Below are positions 25,317 to 33,213 of a stretch of DNA of 64,000 nt, one piece after another. The notes under the pieces are model-generated. The model did not search any database and had not been told where the DNA came from. It worked only from the letters and a program-made list of their open reading frames with translations. The stretch's first letter is position 1, and the number at the start of each line of letters is the position of its first letter. Made by a program: the position numbers and the translations under genes. The DNA lies in assembly GCA_035297385.1 (NCBI GenBank), contig DATGZD010000049.1, forward strand, positions 1 to 64,000. Direction: 5' to 3'. The stretch is from UBA11855 sp035297385 (GTDB taxonomy: Archaea > Thermoproteota > Bathyarchaeia > Bathyarchaeales > Bathycorpusculaceae).

Positions 25317-26567
25317 ATGGCACAAGAGCATACCGCCTTAACAGTAGCTCAAGAACAACTTAGACTCGCCGCAGAAAAACTCCGTTTAGAAAAAGGATTA
25401 TATGAAATCCTGAAAAGACCCAAACGATCCATAGTGGTTTCTGTCACAATCAAGTTAGATAATCATAGTATTGGAGTCTTTGACGGCTGCAGAGTACAAC
25501 ATTGGGATGTACTCGGACCATTCAAAGGCGGTCTAAGATATCATCCAAATGTTACATTGGAAGAGGTTACGGCTTTAGCGATGTGGATGACTTGGAAATG
25601 TGCAGTAGTGGGTTTACCATACGGTGGCGCTAAAGGCGGAATAGCTTGTGACCCAAAAAGATTATCCATAAGTGAACAAGAACGTTTAACACGACGATAC
25701 GTCAGCCTAATTGTTGATTATTTAGGTCCACATCGTGATGTGCCGGCACCTGACGTTTACACAAATGCTCAGACAATGGCATGGATAATGGATACTTACA
25801 GTCAACTTAAAGGATATAGCATTCCAGAGAGCGTCACAGGTAAACCAGTCGAGATTGGAGGTTCAGAAGGACGCGTTTGTGCTACAGCACAAGGCGTAGC
25901 GTTATGTGTTCGTGAAGCAACTGAAAAACTTAGTATGAAAATGAAGGGCGCAACTGTTGCAGTACAAGGATACGGTAATGTTGGCTACAACGCTGCAAGC
26001 ATTCTGCACAGCATGGGCTGCAAAATAGTAGCTGTTAGCGATTCAGTCGGCGGCGTTTATTGTGAAGACGGATTAAACCCATACAACCTACGAGTTCACA
26101 AGAATAAGACAGGAACAGTTCAAGGCTGTGAAGGCGCAACAGACATTACGAACGCTGAACTTCTAACAAGCGAATGTGATATTTTAGTTCCAGCTGCATT
26201 GGAAAATCAATTGACGAAAGCAAATGCTGACCAAATTAAGGCTAAAATAGTAGCTGAAGGTGCTAATGGACCAACCACGCCTGAAGCAGATAGAATCTTG
26301 TTTGAAAAGGGTATTTGCCTTGTTCCCGATATACTTGCTAATTCTGGTGGCGTAACGGTAAGCTACTTCGAATGGGTACAAAACCTTACACGTGAACATT
26401 GGACACTCGATGAAGTAAACCAAAAACTTGAAACGAAGATCATAAAAGCATTCCAAGACGTACACAAACTCTCAGAAAAAGAAGAAAGTGATATGCGAAC
26501 AGCAGCATTAATGCTTGGTGTAGGAAGAGTTGCGCACGCACTGAAAACACGAGGACTATGGCCATAG
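25317..26567 (+). CDS. gdhA: Glutamate dehydrogenase
   Basis: Interconverts glutamate and 2-oxoglutarate plus ammonia with NAD(P). 416 residues. GPFKGGLRYHPNVTLEEVTALA and KCAVVGLPYGGAKGG carry the substrate-binding and catalytic lysines. PAPDVYTNAQTMAW follows, and VAVQGYGNVGYNAA is the dinucleotide fold. ILANSGGVTVSYFEWVQN is the C-terminal signature. Monocistronic, with the wecB gene facing it. Confidence 0.97.
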   Translation: MAQEHTALTVAQEQLRLAAEKLRLEKGLYEILKRPKRSIVVSVTIKLDNHSIGVFDGCRVQHWDVLGPFKGGLRYHPNVTLEEVTALAMWMTWKCAVVGLPYGGAKGGIACDPKRLSISEQERLTRRYVSLIVDYLGPHRDVPAPDVYTNAQTMAWIMDTYSQLKGYSIPESVTGKPVEIGGSEGRVCATAQGVALCVREATEKLSMKMKGATVAVQGYGNVGYNAASILHSMGCKIVAVSDSVGGVYCEDGLNPYNLRVHKNKTGTVQGCEGATDITNAELLTSECDILVPAALENQLTKANADQIKAKIVAEGANGPTTPEADRILFEKGICLVPDILANSGGVTVSYFEWVQNLTREHWTLDEVNQKLETKIIKAFQDVHKLSEKEESDMRTAALMLGVGRVAHALKTRGLWP

Positions 26568-26577
26568 AATGATGGCT

Positions 26578-27669
26578 TTAGACTGTGAATTCATCTTGAA
26601 TTATTCTTACGATTTTTTCAGCTGCATCTCCATTTCCATAAGGTGACATCTTAGGCAGGTCTTGATGTTTTGTTAGGGCCTCGTTGATTGCCATTAAGGT
26701 TTCAGTCTTATCTGTTCCAACAACTTTGGCAAAGCCAGTCTCTACAGCTTCGGGTCGTTCTGTTGAGAGGCGCATAACAAGTACTGGTTTTCTAATAGTT
26801 GGTGCTGTTGCTTCCTCTTGAATTCCACCAGAATCAGTCAAAATCAATGTACATTGTTTCATAAGAACCAGAAAATCTAGGTAGCCTAAGGGTGGAAAAA
26901 CTTGAATATTTTTGCTCTTTAAGATGCTTGATAACAACCCGTTCTGTCGTAACCGTTTTCGTGTTCGTGGATGCATTGAGTACACAACAGGCAAAGCAGA
27001 TTGCTGTAATGTGTCCATAAGATTCTTTAGGACACTTAAATTGTCGACGTTTTCTGCTCTATGAGCTGTTGCCAACGCAAACTTTTTAGAATAGATTCGT
27101 TCCATAATCGTAGATTTACGCTCTGCAATTGGCAGATGTTGAGCTACAGCATCAATCACTGTATTACCAGTAATGAAGATTTTTCCCCAGACATTCTCCT
27201 TTTGCAAATTGGAGTCTGATCTTTTGGTTGGTGCAAATAAGAATGTTGAAACATGATCTGTCAAGCGTCGATTGTGTTCTTCAGGCATACGTAAATCGAA
27301 GCTTCGCAAACCTGCTTCTACGTGACCTACAGGTATTTCCCGTTTGTTAGCAGCTAATGCAGCAGCCAGTACTGTGTTTGTGTCACCCTCAACTAAAACT
27401 ATAGAGGGCAGCAGTTGCTTCAATAGCTTATCTATATGTATCATTATTTGGGCAGTCTGTTCAGTTGGTGAAGAAGACCTAATTTTGAAGGAAAAATCTG
27501 GTGAGGGTAATTCTAAGTCTTCGATAAACTGCTGTGACATGTTGTAATCATAGTGTTGACCACAATGAACAAAAGAAAAAGGAATTTGATGTTTACTTAA
27601 AGCTCTGACGATTGGTGCCATCTTTACAATTTCAGGTCGTGTGCCGACAACGACCATAATACTGTTCAA
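26578..27669 (-). CDS. wecB: UDP-N-acetylglucosamine 2-epimerase (non-hydrolysing)
   Basis: Makes UDP-ManNAc for surface glycans. 363 residues with VVGTRPEIVKMAPIVRAL at the N terminus, VEGDTNTVLAAALAA, GHVEAGLRSFD with PEEHNRRLTD, and ILTDSGGIQEEA. These are the substrate and UDP-binding segments of the WecB family. Downstream of mcm by 29 nt on the same strand, so it may be read through from that operon. Confidence 0.95.
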   Translation of the reverse strand: MNSIMVVVGTRPEIVKMAPIVRALSKHQIPFSFVHCGQHYDYNMSQQFIEDLELPSPDFSFKIRSSSPTEQTAQIMIHIDKLLKQLLPSIVLVEGDTNTVLAAALAANKREIPVGHVEAGLRSFDLRMPEEHNRRLTDHVSTFLFAPTKRSDSNLQKENVWGKIFITGNTVIDAVAQHLPIAERKSTIMERIYSKKFALATAHRAENVDNLSVLKNLMDTLQQSALPVVYSMHPRTRKRLRQNGLLSSILKSKNIQVFPPLGYLDFLVLMKQCTLILTDSGGIQEEATAPTIRKPVLVMRLSTERPEAVETGFAKVVGTDKTETLMAINEALTKHQDLPKMSPYGNGDAAEKIVRIIQDEFTV

Positions 27670-27698
27670 TCGTAAACACCATTAGCTACAATTATCGA

Positions 27699-29735
27699 TT
27701 AGGTTTTCTTTAGGCAGTCTTCTCTTGGTTCGTAGATTGTACCTTCCCGCAATAACTGTCCAAGAATTCGTTCCGACTCAGCTCTAGCGATTTTATGTTT
27801 CGATTCCAGCTCATTCACCAACACTTCTTTTTCGACGATGCCTGTCTGCTTCTCCATCTGCATTAAAACCGATAATACAACCTGCATCTTATCACGAACA
27901 CTCTTCGGCTTTCCGGTCATGATAAGATCAATGTCCATCTTGTATGATGATACATCAATACCTACTTCTTCCAGGGAACGTTTCATAATTGCAATCGCTG
28001 CTTCAGCATCCTCGATTGTGACTTCCTTCTTCAACGCTACACGAGCTCTTGCTTCAGCACAACGCACCAACGATTCTAATTGTCTTGCAGTAATCGCTAC
28101 AGGAGAACCCTCAGTCTCACTAGCAGCACGCATGGCTAAGTAGAATTCGCTTAAACGTTTCAAAGCAGCATTACCCAATACTGGCTTTACAGTTTTTGCA
28201 TAACTAATATATTTACGCAGGAGGTCCGCCGAAATCTGTGCTTCAACCGGACTTACACCACGACGATGAATCTCCAGAATATGCTCCGACATTTTCCCGT
28301 CAGCTTCACGGTTTGGAATATCTCTTAACACGAAGATTAAATCAAACCTAGATAGGATCGTGACTGGTAAAGAAATATTCTCAGCTACTGTTCTGTGTGG
28401 TTCATACCTTCCTAAAGCAGGGTTTGCAGCAGCTAAAACCGTTGTACGCGCATTTAGCGTAGCAACAATGCCACCTTTTGCAACAGAAACTGTGTGCTGT
28501 TCCATAGCCTCGTGGATGGCAACTCGGTCTTCTGGACGCATTTTATCCATTTCATCAATGCAGGCAATTCCCTTATCGGCTAAAACGAGTGCGCCTGCCT
28601 CTAAGCTCATGCTACCACCTTTCTCACGGATTACAGCAGCTGTTAAACCTGCAGCCGTTGTTCCTCTGCCTGAAGTATACAAGCCTCGGGGTGCAATCCT
28701 TGCAACGTATTGGAGGAGTTGACTTTTTGCTGTGCCTGGATCTCCAATTAACAGAGCGTTCATTTCGCCTCTAACACTAATGTCCGGAAGTAATTTTGAT
28801 ACTCCGCCAAACAGTAGGTACATAATGGCTTCTTTAATATGTTCATAACCATAAATTGAGGGTGCTATTGAATTCATAATTTTTCTATGTACCCAAGGGT
28901 CTTTACTGATTTCTAGAATTTTTTCTTCTTCTTCTGGTGTAGGTAGTTGACTTTCAGGTTCTTTACCTAAAACTTCTAGTGAATTTGCATCTAAATGTAA
29001 GATGAATGTTCGCATTTTTCCAACTCCAGGACGAGAAGGTGCAACTGCACGAACAATTCCAACGATGCTTACATGGTCTCCTGGACGTGCTAAATCAACG
29101 ATCTCCATACCAACGAGTTTTACGTTTAAGGTACGTGGAAGTTGTCCTGGTGGTAAATCTTCTGGTCTTTCTTGTAAACGTAAGTCTTGGGAGTCAATGA
29201 AGGTTGATTCTTCTTGAACAAATTCAAATGGCCCCTTCTGTCGGCAGCTTGGGTCGGCACACTCAAAGGGTGCTTTCAAGAATGAGCCTGTTTGTTCAGT
29301 GCGAGCTACGGTCCCGCAACGTTTGCATTTAAAACTAGCTTGCATTACCATGGGTCTTACTGGTGTTGCTCTAACAACGATACCTTCAACCATAATGAGT
29401 TTACCCATCTGTTTACTGCCGAGCTTGCGGAGTTGCTCCTTTCCGAGAAGTTGTACTATCCGTACAGTGATTTTCTCAAGCTTCTCTGCATACTCTTGAT
29501 CTTCTATACCTAGCTGGGCATAGGCAGCGTTATCGAAGTGTACTAAATATTCGTCGGGTTTTTCCATAAGCTTCGCTGCTAAAGCTTGGTCGAAAGCAAA
29601 GAGTTCTTCGAAATCTACTTGGATTGATTCTCTTCCAGTAAGTGCCATTTGGCTGATTCGTTGACGGTATTTTTCTTTCTTAAAGAACTCTAGGAAACGT
29701 TCTTGTGGATCGATTAATTGGGTTTTTTCAACCAT
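27699..29735 (-). CDS. mcm: Replicative DNA helicase MCM
   Basis: 678 residues. The N-terminal domain has a zinc site at Cys137, 140, 159 and 164 (CKRC and CADPSC). The AAA+ core has Walker A GDPGTAKS at 331-338, Walker B CIDEMDKM, sensor AANPALGRY and the arginine finger LSRFDLIF. The C-terminal winged helix follows from about 600. Its start overlaps the stop of gins as TAATG, so the two are translationally coupled. No intein. Confidence 0.98.
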   Translation of the reverse strand: MVEKTQLIDPQERFLEFFKKEKYRQRISQMALTGRESIQVDFEELFAFDQALAAKLMEKPDEYLVHFDNAAYAQLGIEDQEYAEKLEKITVRIVQLLGKEQLRKLGSKQMGKLIMVEGIVVRATPVRPMVMQASFKCKRCGTVARTEQTGSFLKAPFECADPSCRQKGPFEFVQEESTFIDSQDLRLQERPEDLPPGQLPRTLNVKLVGMEIVDLARPGDHVSIVGIVRAVAPSRPGVGKMRTFILHLDANSLEVLGKEPESQLPTPEEEEKILEISKDPWVHRKIMNSIAPSIYGYEHIKEAIMYLLFGGVSKLLPDISVRGEMNALLIGDPGTAKSQLLQYVARIAPRGLYTSGRGTTAAGLTAAVIREKGGSMSLEAGALVLADKGIACIDEMDKMRPEDRVAIHEAMEQHTVSVAKGGIVATLNARTTVLAAANPALGRYEPHRTVAENISLPVTILSRFDLIFVLRDIPNREADGKMSEHILEIHRRGVSPVEAQISADLLRKYISYAKTVKPVLGNAALKRLSEFYLAMRAASETEGSPVAITARQLESLVRCAEARARVALKKEVTIEDAEAAIAIMKRSLEEVGIDVSSYKMDIDLIMTGKPKSVRDKMQVVLSVLMQMEKQTGIVEKEVLVNELESKHKIARAESERILGQLLREGTIYEPREDCLKKT

Positions 29736-30325
29736 TACTCTTTTTCTTGCTCCTTATGTTCTAGGATACTTTTTCTCCATTTTGCTATTATATTGCCTAG
29801 TTGCTCATAGATAAGTCGTTCCTCTGTTGTCATCTTTTTTAACATCTGTTCATTCTGATTAGAAACAGAAGACAACGCAATAGTCTTCTTTAGTCTTGAA
29901 TTCACAATATCCCATGCTAATTGCATAGCTTTATTGTGTTCATGGATTTTTTCAGGTTGCTTTAGGAAATCTTTTCTCATATCAGCTAAGTATCTACGAA
30001 GTTTTGGATAGAATTCATCGGGTAATTCACTGATTTGTCCTGCAGTCTGAACACGTTCTTTCCATTGCACTTTATACAGTTCACTTGCTCCAAATTGACT
30101 ATCCTCACGAAAATGAGCGATTTCTGATTCAACGAGTTTATCTGCTATCCAATGATAAACTTCATACTCGTTACCTTCTTCAAAAGGACCAACACATAAC
30201 CCTGCAAGCTGAATTTCAGGATAATTCTTATTAGCCACAACCTTCGCAAACGAATTTTCAAAACGAAAATCTAAATCGTCTATCTTTAAAATCTCTCTTC
30301 CACTCCTAAATTGGCCAATCTCCAA
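29735..30325 (-). CDS. GINS complex subunit (archaeal Gins51/Gins15 type)
   Basis: 196 residues. The N-terminal FENSFAKVVANKNYPEIQLAG and GPFEEGNEYEVYHWIADKLVES, followed by ELPDEFYPKLRRYL, are typical of archaeal GINS proteins that link MCM to the replisome. The charged C-terminal helix MTTEERLIYEQLGNIIAKWR follows. The assignment to the 51 rather than 23 type is by position next to mcm, with which it overlaps by one base. Confidence 0.88.
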   Translation of the reverse strand: MEIGQFRSGREILKIDDLDFRFENSFAKVVANKNYPEIQLAGLCVGPFEEGNEYEVYHWIADKLVESEIAHFREDSQFGASELYKVQWKERVQTAGQISELPDEFYPKLRRYLADMRKDFLKQPEKIHEHNKAMQLAWDIVNSRLKKTIALSSVSNQNEQMLKKMTTEERLIYEQLGNIIAKWRKSILEHKEQEKE

Positions 30326-30469
30326 GACAGTTTGGAGCTGTCGAAATATAAAAACAGTGGTCGAAAGAACTAAACTAAAAAAACAAAAAATAAATCAGAA
30401 ATAACAGATTTCTGCCTAGTTTTTCGGTACAATCATTTGTCAAAAATAAACCAGTAAATTACTGATTAG

Positions 30470-31243
30470 TTACGAAATATATGTTGTTTTTTTGTCCTCT
30501 TCTTTTCGGGTCTCTTCTGCTTGTAATGCTCGTTTTTCTTCAATAGTCTGTAAACGTTGCACCATCTTCTCTGCCTTCAGTATATCTTCTTTCAAGCCAT
30601 CCATGCTCAAGTTAAAATCAAACGCTGAACGTAGAACTTCCAGCACGCTGCTTGCAGCCATCGGATCAGGTAAATAGCCTCGAGTCTCTCCTAACAGGCA
30701 TAGAGCACCGATTTTTTTAAAGCGAGCCAAGCCTAATATTAAGCCTGCCGTTCCTACGATCGGGCTTCCAGAATTACTCACGACAGCCCCTGCACTTACA
30801 GCTTTGTTCAGAATCTCAGGGCTTGTTGCTGCGACAAAAACTTTGGGTTTTGTTTCTGTTTCGACACGGTAACCGCCAATTGTGACGATAGTTGACACAT
30901 TATGTTTCTGAGCAAACTCAAGCATTTTATCAGCAATCTCATATTGACCTTCGATAGTCTGTGATTGACTATCTCCAGTGAAAAAGATCAAATCATTCGC
31001 GCTTTGCGGGTTCTTCCAAAAATAGAATGCGCCACGTAATAGTCTCACACTGCCCTTCCTGTTTACTAGCACAAAATAAGGAAAATGTGGCGAGTATAGG
31101 TACGCAAATTTTGTGGCTTTCAATTGTTTAACTAAGTAACGAATAGCAATCTTACCTACAAGACCTAAACCAGGTAGACCTTCAATTAGGACGGGGTTAT
31201 TGAGTTCGATTGAGTTGAATTCTCGTATGTAGGTCTCTTTCAT
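30470..31243 (-). CDS. PAC2-family proteasome assembly chaperone-like protein
   Basis: 257 residues. LIEGLPGLGLVGKIAIRYL near the N terminus, FYFWKNPQSANDLIFFTGDSQ, and VSNSGSPIVGTAGLILGLA with CLLGETRGYLPDP identify the PAC2 (DUF75) family, relatives of PbaA/PbaB that help assemble or cap the 20S particle. The charged C-terminal coil (KMVQRLQTIEEKRALQAEE) is normal. Overlaps nop10 by 4 nt in the L44e-S27e-aIF2a-Nop10-PAC2 operon, a conserved archaeal order. Confidence 0.92.
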   Translation of the reverse strand: MKETYIREFNSIELNNPVLIEGLPGLGLVGKIAIRYLVKQLKATKFAYLYSPHFPYFVLVNRKGSVRLLRGAFYFWKNPQSANDLIFFTGDSQSQTIEGQYEIADKMLEFAQKHNVSTIVTIGGYRVETETKPKVFVAATSPEILNKAVSAGAVVSNSGSPIVGTAGLILGLARFKKIGALCLLGETRGYLPDPMAASSVLEVLRSAFDFNLSMDGLKEDILKAEKMVQRLQTIEEKRALQAEETRKEEDKKTTYIS

Positions 31244-31422
31244 GATGATACCTGCTTCTCTGCTTGTTCTTTCCTATACGCTATTCTATAACGTAAGTAT
31301 TTATCGTCAGGAGAAAATTTGGCTGGATGAGGAACGTGAACCTTACCTCCACAGTATGGACATATATCTTTTTTTAATGTATATTTGCCACATCGAAGAC
31401 ACTTACGGAGAAGCCAACCCAA
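31240..31422 (-). CDS. nop10: H/ACA RNP protein Nop10
   Basis: 60 residues; core component of the H/ACA pseudouridylation RNP with Cbf5, L7Ae and Gar1. The zinc ribbon CLRCGKYTLKKDICPYCGG and the following VHVPHPAKFSPDDKY linker and helix are diagnostic. The start is TTG directly after the aIF2-alpha stop (TAATTG), with GAGGGAG inside the end of that gene as ribosome binding site. Confidence 0.97.
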   Translation of the reverse strand: MGWLLRKCLRCGKYTLKKDICPYCGGKVHVPHPAKFSPDDKYLRYRIAYRKEQAEKQVSS

Positions 31423-32208
31423 TTATTTCTCCCTCTTAAAAGTACCTAATCCACCAGCCTTCGTAATATTCTTGACAACAGAATCCGAAACCTTACCTAA
31501 AACGTCCTCTGCACGTTTCCAGTTCGGAGCTGAGACTTCTACAACATACTTAGGAGCTGCCATCACATAGAATCGAACGTCAGAATCTTCAGTTTTTTCT
31601 TTTTCGGCATCTAAGAAGGTGGTCTTGATAATTTTTACACCGTTAGGTTTAGCACAATGGACCTCCAAAGTGCCTCTAACTTTCACTAGCTTAACGTGAA
31701 TTCGCTCTTTGGCTACATCAGCAAAAACTTTAGCAAGATTTTCTGGCACGCCAATACTCGTTAAGGTGTCCGGTCCTTCGATAGCTGCTTTTTCAAAACC
31801 GTCATATAATGAGTATTTTTCTTCAATTAATCGTCCAGCTTTTGTATAAACCTCATCTAGGGATAATCCAACTTTTTCTGCTACACCCTTGAGTAAAGCA
31901 TCTGCTTTGCGTTCTTTCTTCCATGACATTACTTTCTCAATGCGTTCTCTTTTATTCACACGCCGAAGAGATAAGTCAACATGTCCTTTTTCTGTATCAA
32001 CACGGAGGACTTTGAGAACCGTTTTTTGACCTTCACGAACAAAATCGCGTATATTCCTTATCCAAGAAGAAGAAATCTCTGATACATGTAACAAACCACG
32101 TTTATTATATTCATCAAGCTTAGCGTAAGCACCATAATCAGTCACAGTTTCTATGGTGGCAATTACTAAGTCTCCATTTTCTGGGTACTCAGGCTTTCTT
32201 TCTGCCAT
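31423..32208 (-). CDS. aif2a: Translation initiation factor 2 subunit alpha
   Basis: Part of the heterotrimer that delivers initiator tRNA. 261 residues. S1 domain at about 10-85 (TVTDYGAYAKLDEYNKRGLLHVSEI), then the helical domain, and the alpha/beta C-terminal domain that binds aIF2-gamma. YVVEVSAPNWKRAEDVL is the typical ending. Second to last before nop10 in the ribosomal operon, abutting it without spacer. Confidence 0.97.
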   Translation of the reverse strand: MAERKPEYPENGDLVIATIETVTDYGAYAKLDEYNKRGLLHVSEISSSWIRNIRDFVREGQKTVLKVLRVDTEKGHVDLSLRRVNKRERIEKVMSWKKERKADALLKGVAEKVGLSLDEVYTKAGRLIEEKYSLYDGFEKAAIEGPDTLTSIGVPENLAKVFADVAKERIHVKLVKVRGTLEVHCAKPNGVKIIKTTFLDAEKEKTEDSDVRFYVMAAPKYVVEVSAPNWKRAEDVLGKVSDSVVKNITKAGGLGTFKREK

Positions 32209-32233
32209 CTGCTTCTTCTTCCTGTGACCCTAC

Positions 32234-32434
32234 TTATTCGAGTACGGACTGTACATCAGCGTTTACGAGCTTTGCTTTGCCACCTGAAGGTTCAGCTAAA
32301 ACTTCTCCACATACGTTGCATGTTATTTTGTTAACTGGACTTCCAAAGATTAGTTGTTCATTGTTGCATTTTCGACATCGAACACGCAGGAAGCTGCTTT
32401 TGGGTTTAGGAATTAGCTTGTTCCATTCACTCAT
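32234..32434 (-). CDS. rps27e: 30S ribosomal protein S27e
   Basis: 66 residues with the C4 zinc ribbon: VRCRKCNNEQLIFGSP and ITCNVCGEVLAEPSGGKAKL. Standard length and placement between L44e and aIF2-alpha. Confidence 0.97.
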   Translation of the reverse strand: MSEWNKLIPKPKSSFLRVRCRKCNNEQLIFGSPVNKITCNVCGEVLAEPSGGKAKLVNADVQSVLE

Positions 32435-32451
32435 TCTACATCTTCTCCTTC

Positions 32452-32727
32452 TTAACCTATTACTAATTTTCTAAGCCTAATGCCAATACGGTGCCTCATG
32501 TAACCACAGACTTTACACTTCAATCGGAGCGTCTGCTTCTTAGTCGTTTTCGAAAACTCACGCTGTAGTGGATACTTTTGTCCACCATAACCCCTTTTTT
32601 CGCGATCATGAGCACGCTCACCCTTCGCTAAGGCTCGACGCTTACCAGCCTTGTACAAAGTAACTGTATGATCTTGATGTTGCTTACAATGCGGACAATA
32701 AGTCCGTATCTCTTTTGGAACATTCAT
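32452..32727 (-). CDS. rpl44e: 50S ribosomal protein L44e
   Basis: 91 residues. YCPHCKQHQDHTVTLYKAGK and GYGGQKYPLQREFSKTTKK are invariant; the second zinc pair is LKCKVCGYMR. First gene of the L44e-S27e-aIF2a-Nop10-PAC2 operon. A TATA-like GGTATAAG lies about 40 nt upstream on the coding strand. Confidence 0.97.
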   Translation of the reverse strand: MNVPKEIRTYCPHCKQHQDHTVTLYKAGKRRALAKGERAHDREKRGYGGQKYPLQREFSKTTKKQTLRLKCKVCGYMRHRIGIRLRKLVIG

Positions 32728-33213
32728 GGATATTGCTACCAGCTTTCCATTAATGAAACATACACATTCTTATACCTTTTCCGCTTAAAACAACCTTATG
32801 TGACTTAACCCTTATCTTATGTAGGTAATGCCTATTTGCCAGCGCGCACCTTAGTTGAGATCAAATGATATTTTCAAGAAAAATCGTGTTGGTACGAAAT
32901 TATACCTAAGATTCAAACTTTTGTTTAATAAAGAGAATTCCGCGAAAATTTATCCTCATTGCTAGCCTGTACGTCACTATCATGAAAATCAATGTCAACA
33001 AATCTTTTACTAAATATCTTTTTTTTCTACCCTTTTATGATTATTTGGCTTTTCAACAATTTCTTTTTGGATTTACTTATCATCAGTATCTACAAAAAAT
33101 GGGTGTGACAATAAGGGGTAAAACAAAACTTATAAACAAATTTACTGTATATCTATATTTTACAACCTATAGCTTTCGCTTTAGGTTTTACAAAACAAGG
33201 AGAATAAGCAAAT
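32728..33213. other. Intergenic region between divergent genes
   Basis: A 486-bp AT-rich region carrying the L44e promoter on the left and the surface-protein promoter on the right. An 83-residue open frame at 32982-33233 overlaps the surface gene, is Phe/Tyr/Lys-rich and looks spurious. No tRNA, repeat or stable hairpin seen. Confidence 0.5.
33129..33137 (+). promoter_or_regulatory. TATA box of the surface-protein gene
   Basis: CTTATAAAC, about 77 nt before the ATG at 33214. A transcript start near 33158 would give a leader of about 55 nt carrying the AAGGAG at 33197-33202. Inferred from sequence. Confidence 0.45.
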
